Source: JBFMFH01 sp964481395
GTDB lineage: Bacteria > Acidobacteriota > Vicinamibacteria > Vicinamibacterales > JAKQTR01
DNA length: 64,000 nucleotides
Direction of reading: 5' to 3'
Assembly (NCBI GenBank): GCA_964481395.1
Contig: CAYZYG010000004.1
Location: 1-64,000, forward strand
Positions 44,366 to 51,392 of the stretch are shown here, in pieces. Positions within the stretch are counted from its first letter, which is position 1. Each line of letters begins with the position of its first letter. Below the pieces are notes generated by a model, which saw only the letters and a program-made list of their open reading frames with translations, made no database searches and had not been told where the DNA came from. A program made the translations under genes and the position numbers.

Positions 44366-45334
44366 TCAGGACCGCGGCCGTTCGGCAGACGGACGGGTCA
44401 TCGAGGCCGGGACGTAGAACCGTTCGTTCCGGTAGACGATGATCTGGAGCCGCCCGTCGGCGACCATGCGGGCGGCCGTGTCGGACGGGGCCCCAGCCGC
44501 CCCGAGCAGCCTGGCCACCTGTGCCTCGCTCATGGGGTGGACCGCAGACGCCGCCAGGATATCGGCTTCGGCGTCCCCCGTCGTCCCGAAGTCGATCCCG
44601 CCCGGGTCGTCCACGCATTCGAGCGTCGGAAGCTCGCGGCGCATGGCAGCGAGAATGGCCCGCAGCCGATCCGGGGCCGGCGGCTCGACCCACCCTTCCG
44701 CCGGAGGCCTCGTCGGCACGAGCAGATACGGCAGCGCCGGCTCCAGCGTCGCGAGGAACGCCGCCACCGCCCGCATCTCCTCGACATCGTCGTTGATGCC
44801 GGCCACGACCATCGTTTCCGTCGCGAGTGTCCCGCCGAACTCGCGCGCGAACGCAGCGGCGCCGTCGAGGATCGCCCCCAGCCCGAGGCCCTCCGCAGGC
44901 TTGTTGATGGCCCGCCAGTGGTCCTCGACGAGCGTGTCGATCTTGATCGACACCCAGTCCGCCGCCGTCAGGTCCCGTCGAACGTCCGGGCGGTCGATGA
45001 GCGAAGCGTTGCTGACGACCGCGACGGGGATGCCAAAGCGCTTGAGCCGCGCGATGGACTCGCCGAGTCGGGCGTCGACGGTCGGCTCGCCATCGGGCAC
45101 GAACGTGAGGTAATCGGGGCGTCCCGCCGCGCCGAGCTTCTCCAGCCGGTCCGCGACGGCGGCCTCGATCGCCGCCGGTTCGTAGAACGCCTGCCGCGCA
45201 CGCACGTGGCGTGTGGTCGTTCCCGCCTGGCAGTACACGCAGTCGTACGTGCAGGTTTTCGCCGGGATGTTGTTGATGCCCAGGCTGCGCCCGAGACGCC
45301 TCGAAGGAACCGGGCCGAAGGCGATGCCGTTCAT
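44366..45334 (-). CDS. Radical SAM protein (COG0731-type Fe-S oxidoreductase)
   Basis: A 322-residue radical S-adenosylmethionine enzyme. The [4Fe-4S] motif is CTYDCVYCQAG, and the N-terminus FGPVPSRRLGRSLGINNIPAKTC is diagnostic of the COG0731 group. Further conserved segments are YLTFVPDGEPTVDARLGESI, VAVVSNASLIDRPDVRRDL, WVSIKIDTLVEDHWRAINKP and GTLATETMVVAGIND. The substrate of this group is generally unknown. The start overlaps the stop of the upstream membrane-protein gene as ATGA. It is convergent with the DUF1801 gene at five bases. Confidence 0.9.
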   Translation of the reverse strand: MNGIAFGPVPSRRLGRSLGINNIPAKTCTYDCVYCQAGTTTRHVRARQAFYEPAAIEAAVADRLEKLGAAGRPDYLTFVPDGEPTVDARLGESIARLKRFGIPVAVVSNASLIDRPDVRRDLTAADWVSIKIDTLVEDHWRAINKPAEGLGLGAILDGAAAFAREFGGTLATETMVVAGINDDVEEMRAVAAFLATLEPALPYLLVPTRPPAEGWVEPPAPDRLRAILAAMRRELPTLECVDDPGGIDFGTTGDAEADILAASAVHPMSEAQVARLLGAAGAPSDTAARMVADGRLQIIVYRNERFYVPASMTRPSAERPRS

Positions 45335-46179
45335 TTCTGGCGGAACGCGTTCCGCACCATGTCGGGCGTGAAAAACGTGCCCACCTGACCCTCCGCGGCG
45401 TAGCGGTACACGGCGGCCGCGTACACGCCGCCCAGAGCCGAACTGATCAGACTGAGCATGATCAGGGACAGCAGCGTGAGGCCGGCCATCGCGATGATGA
45501 GCGCGACCGATTCCGTGGATGCCGCCGCCACCGTGAGCACCACGCCCACGATCAGGATGCCGAGGCCGAACAGCGTGAACACGATTCCCATGCCGAGATT
45601 GCCCACGAGCTGCTCGCCCCAGGTCTTCTTGAGGTAGCTCGCGCTCCGTTTCACCGCCTCGACGGGACCCACGTTCTCGACGACGAGCACGGGCACGACG
45701 AGATAGGTGGCCAGGGTCCACGCCAGGCCGATGAGCCCGACGACGATCTTCCCGACGAAACCGGCACGCTCCGAGATCGCGCGCAGGATCATGCCGACGG
45801 TCGCCGCGAGCAGGGCGTAGCCCATGATGGGCCCGATCCGCTGAGCCGCGATCCGGAAGCCGTCACCCACCGTCGGGTCGCCGCCGCGCAACCGGATGAG
45901 CGCCGCACCGACGAGCGCGGTGTTGCAGAAGAAGATCACGAAGTACTGGACGACGTAGAAGAGGAACCCGATGACGTAGCCCGCCACCGGAAAGCCCCGC
46001 TCGTCGAGCACGGCCGCGTCGAACAGTCCGGCGAGGATGGCCGGAACGGCGAACGAGATCACCACGAGAATCGACAGCGCGGCGGAGACGATCGGGAACA
46101 CCAGCAGTTCCTTGTCGGCCTGCAGCACGGCCGCGCTCGCCTTGACCAGTTCCCAACTCCTCGAGACTCGCTCGAACAT
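45331..46179 (-). CDS. Multi-helix membrane protein (DUF6159-like)
   Basis: A 282-residue integral membrane protein with about six helices, the first two in VFPIVSAALSILVVISFAVPAILAG and GYVIGFLFYVVQYFVIFFCNTALVG, and later ones in IVVGLIGLAWTLATYLVVPVLVVENVG and LGMGIVFTLFGLGILIVGVVLTV. The N-terminus MFERVSRSWELVKASAAVLQADKELLVFP and the segment VGPVEAVKRSASYLKKTWGEQL match my recollection of the DUF6159 family. The role is unknown. AGGAGG lies nine bases before the ATG at 46179. Confidence 0.82.
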   Translation of the reverse strand: MFERVSRSWELVKASAAVLQADKELLVFPIVSAALSILVVISFAVPAILAGLFDAAVLDERGFPVAGYVIGFLFYVVQYFVIFFCNTALVGAALIRLRGGDPTVGDGFRIAAQRIGPIMGYALLAATVGMILRAISERAGFVGKIVVGLIGLAWTLATYLVVPVLVVENVGPVEAVKRSASYLKKTWGEQLVGNLGMGIVFTLFGLGILIVGVVLTVAAASTESVALIIAMAGLTLLSLIMLSLISSALGGVYAAAVYRYAAEGQVGTFFTPDMVRNAFRQK

Positions 46180-46315
46180 CGGGGCCCTCCTCTCGTCAGG
46201 GGTGTTTCCCCTATTGTCGCCGATATTCCACCCCGCCGACGCGCCGACGGCCAGACCGCTGTCGCGGGGCCGCTGCCGGAAACTTGATCGGGCGGGGCTC
46301 TGGTAGGATGCCCAC

Positions 46316-47128
46316 ATGATCTCACCACGCCTTGTCACCTGCGTCCTCGTCCTGTCCCTGGCGCCGGCCTGCGCGCCGCGAAACGCCCCGCCAGCCACCA
46401 CGCCGCCCCCGGCTGCTGCCCCGGTCGCGGCGGCCAGACCCGCAGCCCTGCCCGATTCCGTCGTCTGGTTCCGGACCGCGGTCGAGTACCGCGCCACGGC
46501 GGTTCAGGCCTATCGTCTCGCCACGCTGATGCTGGACCGGGCCCTGGCCGACCCTGTGTGGACCGCCGCCCTCGAACAGACCGGTGACTTCCGGGCGAAA
46601 CCGCCGGCGGTCATCCTGGACGTGGACGAAACCGTGCTCGACAACAGCGAGAGCGAGGAGCGAAACCTCCGCGAGGGCGCAGCCTACAGCGAAGAGCGCT
46701 GGGCCGTGTGGTGCAACGAGCGCCGGGCCACGCCCATCCCTGGCGCACTCGAGTTCACCCGGGCCGCGGCCGCCAAGGGCGTGACGGTGTTCTACGTGAC
46801 GAACCGCGACCGCAGCCTCGAGCAGGCGACCCGCGACAACCTGGCGAAGTACGGCTTCCCGATCGACACGAACCTCGATACCGTGCTCACGAAGGGCGAG
46901 CGGCCGGAGTGGACATCGGAGAAGTCCTCCCGCCGCGAAGTGGTGGCGCAGAACTACCGGATTCTGCTGCTCGTCGGCGACGATTTCGGCGACTTCGCGA
47001 AGGGCGCCCGCGGCACGCTCGAGGCCAGACGGGCACTGGAGTCGGCCAATGCCGAGATGTGGGGCGTGAAGTGGATCGCGCTGCCGAACCCGTTGTACGG
47101 GTCGTGGAAGACGGCCGCGGGGCAGTGA
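46316..47128 (+). CDS. HAD acid phosphatase, 5'-nucleotidase lipoprotein e(P4) family
   Basis: A 270-residue exported phosphatase. The N-terminus has a lipoprotein-like signal (VLSLAPACAP), so it is probably anchored in the envelope, followed by a Pro/Ala-rich linker. HAD motif I is VILDVDETVLDNS with the nucleophile Asp; motif II is VFYVTNRDRS, Lys in KGERPEWTSEKSSRR, and the acidic motif IV is LLLVGDDFGDFAKG. This matches class C/e(P4) nonspecific acid phosphatases that dephosphorylate nucleotides in the periplasm. The length is normal. It is divergent from the DUF6159-like gene. Confidence 0.9.
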   Translation: MISPRLVTCVLVLSLAPACAPRNAPPATTPPPAAAPVAAARPAALPDSVVWFRTAVEYRATAVQAYRLATLMLDRALADPVWTAALEQTGDFRAKPPAVILDVDETVLDNSESEERNLREGAAYSEERWAVWCNERRATPIPGALEFTRAAAAKGVTVFYVTNRDRSLEQATRDNLAKYGFPIDTNLDTVLTKGERPEWTSEKSSRREVVAQNYRILLLVGDDFGDFAKGARGTLEARRALESANAEMWGVKWIALPNPLYGSWKTAAGQ

Positions 47129-47133
47129 AGACA

Positions 47134-47161
47134 GGGGACGGGGACCGGGAACCGGGGATCG
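47134..47161. repeat. Seven-base tandem array (GGGAYCG type)
   Basis: Four heptamers, GGGGACG, GGGACCG, GGAACCG, GGGATCG, start five bases after the acid phosphatase stop codon. Confidence 0.7.
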
Positions 47162-47221
47162 GTTGTGGATGTTCCCCGTCCCCATTTCCTGGTCTTCGGT
47201 GCGTGTCCCCTGCGCCCGCCC

Positions 47222-47250
47222 ATGACCATCCTCCGCTCGGCGGGTATAAT
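47222..47250 (+). promoter_or_regulatory. Sigma-70-type promoter for the amidohydrolase gene
   Basis: A perfect -10 hexamer TATAAT at 47245-47250 with a 17-base spacer from ATGACC at 47222-47227 (four of six matches to TTGACA). Transcription would start near 47257, 30 bases before the amidohydrolase ATG. A perfect TATAAT is rare in this GC-rich sequence. Confidence 0.55.
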
Positions 47251-47286
47251 CCCGGTCACCTGCTGGTCAGCCCCAGGGAGTCGCTC

Positions 47287-48912
47287 ATGCACCGAATCTC
47301 CGTTCGCGTCCTGCTGTCGGGCGTGGCTCTGCTCGCCATGCTCGGATTCGACCCCGGCCTTTTCGCCCAGCCGCGCGGCAATCCGCTGATCACGGCGCCG
47401 GCCCGGAAAGCCGGCGAGGGCGCGGGGCCCTTCAAGACCCTCGTCATTCGCGGCGCCATCCTCATCGACGGCACGGGAGCCCCGCCCCGCGGCCCGGTCG
47501 ACATCGTCATCGAACAGAACCGCATCGCCGCCATTCGGACGGCGGGCACGCCGGGCCTGCCGCTCCGCCAGAATCGGCCGCCGCAGAATGCCGACCATGA
47601 GGTCGATGCGACCGGCATGTTCGTGCTGCCGGGGTTCGTGGACGACCACGTGCATATCGGCGGCCCGCCCAAGAACCCCGAGGCCGAGTACGTCTACAAG
47701 CTGTGGATGGCACACGGCGTCACGACCGTCCGCGGTGTGTCGCTGACGTCGCACGCCGTGTCGGTGAGCGAGAAGACCCGCAGCGCCCGGAACGAGATCG
47801 TCGCGCCGCGCATGTACAACTACCAGACTGCCGGCAGCGGATGGGACCAGGGCCCGGTCGACACGCCCGAGCAGGCGCGCGCGTGGGTGCAGTGGGCCGC
47901 CAAGAACGGCGTGGACGGCATCAAGTTGTTCGCGACGCGTCCCGAGATTGCCGCCGCCCTGTTCGACGAGGGCAAGAAGGTCGGTTTCGGATCGATGGCC
48001 CATCTTGGCCAGACCGGCGTGGCGCAGCTCAACGCCATCCAGGCCGCCCGGCTCGGACTTCAGACGATCACGCACTTCTACGGCCACTTCGAGGCCCTGA
48101 TGCGCGACTATGTCGTGCAGCCGTGGCCGGCCGAGATGAACTACGACAACGAGCAGTGGCGCTTCGGTCAGGTCGCCCGCCTCTGGGACAAGATCTACCC
48201 GCCAGGCAGCCCGGAGTGGAAGGCGTACCTCGAGGAGCACCTGAAGCTCGGCACGGTCTTCAATCCAACGATGACCGCCTACGCGGCCGGCCGTGACGTG
48301 ATGGCGCTGCGCACGCGCGACTGGCACGACAAGTACTCGCTGCCGTCCCTCATCGACTTCTACACGCCGAGCCTGACGAATCACGGCGCGTACTTCCACG
48401 ACTGGAAGACCGAGGACGAAGTGGCCTGGCGGAACTTCTTCCAGGTCTGGTTCCGTCTCATCAACGACTACAAGCGCATGGGCGGCCGCGTGACGGTCGG
48501 CTCCGACGCGGGGTTCATCTACAACACGTACGGATTCGGCACGATCCATGAGATGGAGCTGTTGCAGGAAGCGGGCTTCCATCCCCTCGAGATCATCCAG
48601 GCCGCGACGATGAACCCGGCGCTGTCGCTGCACGAGCCACAGAAGAAGTCCCTCGAGTTCGGCGTCGTGCGGCCTGGACTGCTGGCGGATCTCGTCATTG
48701 TTGGCGAGAATCCGCTGGTCAATCTCAAGACGCTCTACGGCACGGGCGCGACCCGGCTCAACACGGCCACGGGCAAAGTCGAGCAGGTGGGCGGCATCCG
48801 CTACACCGTCAAGGACGGCATCGTCTTCGACGCGAAGAAGCTCCTCGCGGACGTGGCAGCGATGGTCGAGAAGCAGAAGCAGGAACGGGCGAAGGCGCCG
48901 GCGAAACGCTGA
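47287..48912 (+). CDS. Secreted amidohydrolase family metalloenzyme
   Basis: A 541-residue exported amidohydrolase of the imidazolonepropionase/dipeptidase-like group. The signal peptide is at 1-28 (VLLSGVALLAMLGFDPGLFAQ). Metal-binding residues: the first His-x-His in VDDHVHIG, then a Lys in GVDGIKLFA (possible carbamylated ligand), His in AHLGQ and THFYGH, and Asp in VTVGSDAGF. The C-terminal segment (AADLVIVGENPLV-like: LLADLVIVGENPLVNLKTL) is the composite beta-domain typical of the family. The substrate is unknown; acidobacterial homologues are usually predicted peptidases. A good promoter lies upstream and the gene appears monocistronic. Confidence 0.9.
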   Translation: MHRISVRVLLSGVALLAMLGFDPGLFAQPRGNPLITAPARKAGEGAGPFKTLVIRGAILIDGTGAPPRGPVDIVIEQNRIAAIRTAGTPGLPLRQNRPPQNADHEVDATGMFVLPGFVDDHVHIGGPPKNPEAEYVYKLWMAHGVTTVRGVSLTSHAVSVSEKTRSARNEIVAPRMYNYQTAGSGWDQGPVDTPEQARAWVQWAAKNGVDGIKLFATRPEIAAALFDEGKKVGFGSMAHLGQTGVAQLNAIQAARLGLQTITHFYGHFEALMRDYVVQPWPAEMNYDNEQWRFGQVARLWDKIYPPGSPEWKAYLEEHLKLGTVFNPTMTAYAAGRDVMALRTRDWHDKYSLPSLIDFYTPSLTNHGAYFHDWKTEDEVAWRNFFQVWFRLINDYKRMGGRVTVGSDAGFIYNTYGFGTIHEMELLQEAGFHPLEIIQAATMNPALSLHEPQKKSLEFGVVRPGLLADLVIVGENPLVNLKTLYGTGATRLNTATGKVEQVGGIRYTVKDGIVFDAKKLLADVAAMVEKQKQERAKAPAKR

Positions 48913-48944
48913 AGATAGCCAAGGATACTTGAAGTCTTCAGAGC

Positions 48945-48979
48945 GTCAGCCATCAGCGGTCAGCGATCAGCCGTCAGCT
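48945..48979. repeat. Seven-base tandem array (RTCAGCS type)
   Basis: Five phased heptamers, GTCAGCC, ATCAGCG, GTCAGCG, ATCAGCC, GTCAGCT, in the 303-base gap between the amidohydrolase and peroxidase genes. The array overlaps the end of a minus-strand gene fragment. Confidence 0.75.
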
Positions 48980-49049
48980 TCTGCAGGAAGCCGGTGAGCA
49001 TCCGCTTGACCTCGCTCGTCTGCTCGGCCAGGACCGCGTAATGCTTCAT
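48960..49049 (-). pseudogene. C-terminal remnant of a four-helix-bundle (23S rRNA intervening sequence-type) protein
   Basis: A 29-residue reading from ATG at 49049, ending SEVKRMLTGFLQKLTADR, resembles the final helix of the short four-helix-bundle proteins often called 23S rRNA intervening sequence proteins, whose C-termini commonly read EVxRMLxxLIxKL. The upstream sequence in this frame shows no homology to the remaining three helices, so it looks like a leftover fragment. The match is from memory of the family motif and is short. Confidence 0.4.
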
Positions 49050-49215
49050 TCGGTGAGATGAAGCTCGTCGAAGATGTCCCCGCGATGACGAGGTCGGGCC
49101 GGGTCCGGTCGCGTGGTCGGCTCGCATTGGAGACACCGATGGTATGCTGCCGCTGCAGCCGGCGTCCGCCCCCCACCGCTGCGTCACAATTCCCGTCAAT
49201 ATTTCGGAGGACACG

Positions 49216-50289
49216 ATGCCCCGATCCGCGCGGTACCTGTCTGCAATGTTCCTGCTCCTGGCGCTCGTGGCGACGGCCTGTGGCGGCAAGGATGCCCCGG
49301 CACCGGCGGCCGACACCCCACAGGCCACACTGTCCCAGGACGAACTGGCCGGTTATGAACCGCTTCCCGACGCGGTCCACGCCGGCGGCGTGCCCGCCAG
49401 CAAGGACATGGTCGACCTCGGCAGGATGCTCTATTACGAGCCGCGCCTGTCGAAGAGCCAGAAGATCTCGTGCAACTCGTGCCACGACCTGGCCAACTAC
49501 GGGGTCGACAACGAGCCTACGTCGGACGGGCACAAGGGCTTGAAGGGCGACCGGAACTCGCCGACGGTCTACAATGCCGCCGCCCACTTCGTGCAGTTCT
49601 GGGACGGCCGCGCCGCCGACGTGGAAGAGCAGGCCAAGGGCCCGATCCTCAATCCGGTTGAGATGGCGATGCCGTCCGAGCCGGTGGTCGTCAAGGTGCT
49701 CGAGTCGATGCCCGAGTACGTCGATCTCTTCAAAAAGGCATTCCCGAACGATCCGAAGTCGATCTCCTACGACAACATGGCCAAGGCCATCGGCGCCTTC
49801 GAGCGCGGGCTGATGACGCCCTCGCGCTGGGATGCACTGCTCAAGGGCGATCAGAGCGCGCTCACCGACGCGGAGAAGCTCGGCTTCAAGGCGTACACGG
49901 AGGCGGGCTGCCAGATGTGCCACCGCGGCGCGTTGCTCGGGGGCACGTCGTATCAGGTGCTCGGCCTTGCGAAGGACTACCCGCGGTCAGGCGATCCGGG
50001 TCGCGCGAAGATCACCAACGACGAGTCCGACAAGAACGCGTTCAAGGTGCCGTCGCTGCGCAATGTGGAAAAGACAGGACCGTTCTTCCACGACGGCCAG
50101 ACGCCGACGCTCGAGCAGGCGGTGAAGGAGATGGCGGAGTTCCAGCTCGGTCGCACGCTCACCGACGAGCAGACGACACAGATCGTCGACTTCCTGAAAG
50201 TGCTGACTGGGAAGATCGATCCCGAGTACATCAAGCCGCCGGTGCTGCCCAAGAGCACGCCAGCCACGCCGAAGCCGGACGAGGGCTGA
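49216..50289 (+). CDS. Di-heme cytochrome c peroxidase (CcpA/MauG family)
   Basis: A 357-residue periplasmic peroxidase with a lipoprotein signal (LALVATACGG, Cys22), so probably membrane-anchored. Two heme c sites are visible, CNSCH (86-90) in the N-terminal domain and CQMCH (232-236) in the C-terminal domain. The family landmarks GRMLYYEPRLSKSQKISCNSCHDLANYG, RNSPTVYNAAAHFVQFWDGRA and FKVPSLRNVEKTGPFFHDGQTPTLEQAV are intact. It reduces hydrogen peroxide using electrons from small cytochromes. GGAGG lies five bases before the ATG at 49216. It is convergent with the TonB-domain gene across two hairpins. Confidence 0.94.
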   Translation: MPRSARYLSAMFLLLALVATACGGKDAPAPAADTPQATLSQDELAGYEPLPDAVHAGGVPASKDMVDLGRMLYYEPRLSKSQKISCNSCHDLANYGVDNEPTSDGHKGLKGDRNSPTVYNAAAHFVQFWDGRAADVEEQAKGPILNPVEMAMPSEPVVVKVLESMPEYVDLFKKAFPNDPKSISYDNMAKAIGAFERGLMTPSRWDALLKGDQSALTDAEKLGFKAYTEAGCQMCHRGALLGGTSYQVLGLAKDYPRSGDPGRAKITNDESDKNAFKVPSLRNVEKTGPFFHDGQTPTLEQAVKEMAEFQLGRTLTDEQTTQIVDFLKVLTGKIDPEYIKPPVLPKSTPATPKPDEG

Positions 50290-50320
50290 TGACGGGATCC
50301 GGGACCCGACTGACAAAACA

Positions 50321-50350
50321 CGGCGCGGGGAGGGGAGGCCCCCCGCGCCG
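50321..50350 (+). terminator. Terminator-like hairpin after the peroxidase gene
   Basis: A perfect ten-base stem, CGGCGCGGGG paired with CCCCGCGCCG, around a ten-base G-rich loop, 32 bases after the peroxidase stop. No U-run. Confidence 0.5.
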
Positions 50351-50385
50351 TCAATGACCCAGGATGGCGTCCCTGGGTGGACCGT

Positions 50386-50463
50386 CGACAATCACTCCCG
50401 GAGTGATTCTCCGTCTTGGCCGAGCGCAAATCACTGCCGCAAATCACTCCGGGAGTGATTGTC
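50386..50463. repeat. Nested inverted repeats between convergent genes
   Basis: Two palindromes, AATCACTCCCGGAGTGATT (50390-50408) and AATCACTCCGGGAGTGATT (50442-50460), together also form a long 15-base inverted pair (GACAATCACTCCCGG and CCGGGAGTGATTGTC). The second ends nine bases before the minus-strand TonB-domain stop. It can fold either as two hairpins or one large stem and may terminate both genes. Confidence 0.6.
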
Positions 50464-50471
50464 GGGGGACC

Positions 50472-51206
50472 CTAGTCGAGGCTGAACCTCACCGTGGCCG
50501 TCATCACGACCGGCATGGCCTTGCCGTTGATCAGCATCGGCTCGAACTCCCACTTCGTCACCGCGTCGAGCGCGGCCTGGTCCAGCGCCGGAACCGACCG
50601 CAGCACGCGCGTCTTCATGACCTTGCCGTCGGCGCCGACCACCATCTCGATGATGATCGTTCCCTGCACTTTCTCCTTCCTGGCCTCGTCCGGATAGACC
50701 GGCCGCACGTCGACGATCTTCTTCGGCGGCTGGACTTTGCCTCCGACGCGAGGCGTCTTCGGCGGGTACCACGGGTCGTCCGCCGGGGGAGGTGGCTGCG
50801 GAGGCGGCGGGGGCGCAGCGGTGGCGTGCCCGACGAAGTTGACGGTGATCGTCAGCCCCAGCGGCACGGCCTTGCCACCGACCACGGTCGGTGTGAACTC
50901 CCACTGTTTCACCGCGTCGATGGCGGCCTGATTGAGTGCGGGAATCGACCGCAGCACCTTCGTGGCCTTCACCTTGCCGTCCTCGCCGATGAGGATGTCG
51001 AGGATCACGACGCCCTCGATGCCGTCCTCTTTCGCTTTGGCGGGGTACACGGGCTTGACGTCCTTCACCTTCGTGGGCGCCTTGATGTCGCCACCTACGC
51101 GGACGGCGTTCGGCGGGAGTGGAAGCCGCTCCTCCTGCGCCCAGGCGCTTCCGGCTGCAAGGGCGAAGATGAGGGCAAACGATACGACGAGAGACACGCG
51201 AGACAT
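50472..51206 (-). CDS. Secreted protein with two TonB C-terminal domains
   Basis: A 244-residue protein with a signal peptide (VSLVVSFALIFALAAGSAWAQ) and two TonB_C-type domains: about 33-128 (AVRVGGDIKAPTKVKDVKPVYPAKAKEDGIEGVVILDILIG, ending KQWEFTPTVV...TVNF) and 150-244 (TPRVGGKVQPPKKIVDVRPVYPDEARKEKVQGTIIIEMVVG), joined by a Pro-rich linker. It lacks the long membrane-anchored spacer of an ordinary TonB, so energy transfer by this protein alone is doubtful. It is closely related to the C-terminal half of the neighbouring M56 fusion protein. A perfect AAGGAGG precedes the ATG at 51206. Confidence 0.85.
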   Translation of the reverse strand: MSRVSLVVSFALIFALAAGSAWAQEERLPLPPNAVRVGGDIKAPTKVKDVKPVYPAKAKEDGIEGVVILDILIGEDGKVKATKVLRSIPALNQAAIDAVKQWEFTPTVVGGKAVPLGLTITVNFVGHATAAPPPPPQPPPPADDPWYPPKTPRVGGKVQPPKKIVDVRPVYPDEARKEKVQGTIIIEMVVGADGKVMKTRVLRSVPALDQAALDAVTKWEFEPMLINGKAMPVVMTATVRFSLD

Positions 51207-51354
51207 GGAACCCTCCTTCACGAATGTGGCGGCCGCGGGGGCTCGGCATCGCCGCACGAACACACCTCCGGCACAGCACCCGACTCTGGGTACCCGAACG
51301 AACTCACTCTGCGCGGTCACACCAACGGAACTCGCCCGACCGGCGCGAGGCATC

Positions 51355-51389
51355 CCCCTGTCGCCTGTCGCCTGTCGCCTGTCGCCTGA
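51355..51389. repeat. Seven-base tandem array (CGCCTGT type)
   Basis: Five heptamers, CCCCTGT, three CGCCTGT, CGCCTGA, immediately before the stop codon of the minus-strand M56 gene. Confidence 0.75.
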
Positions 51390-51392
51390 TCC

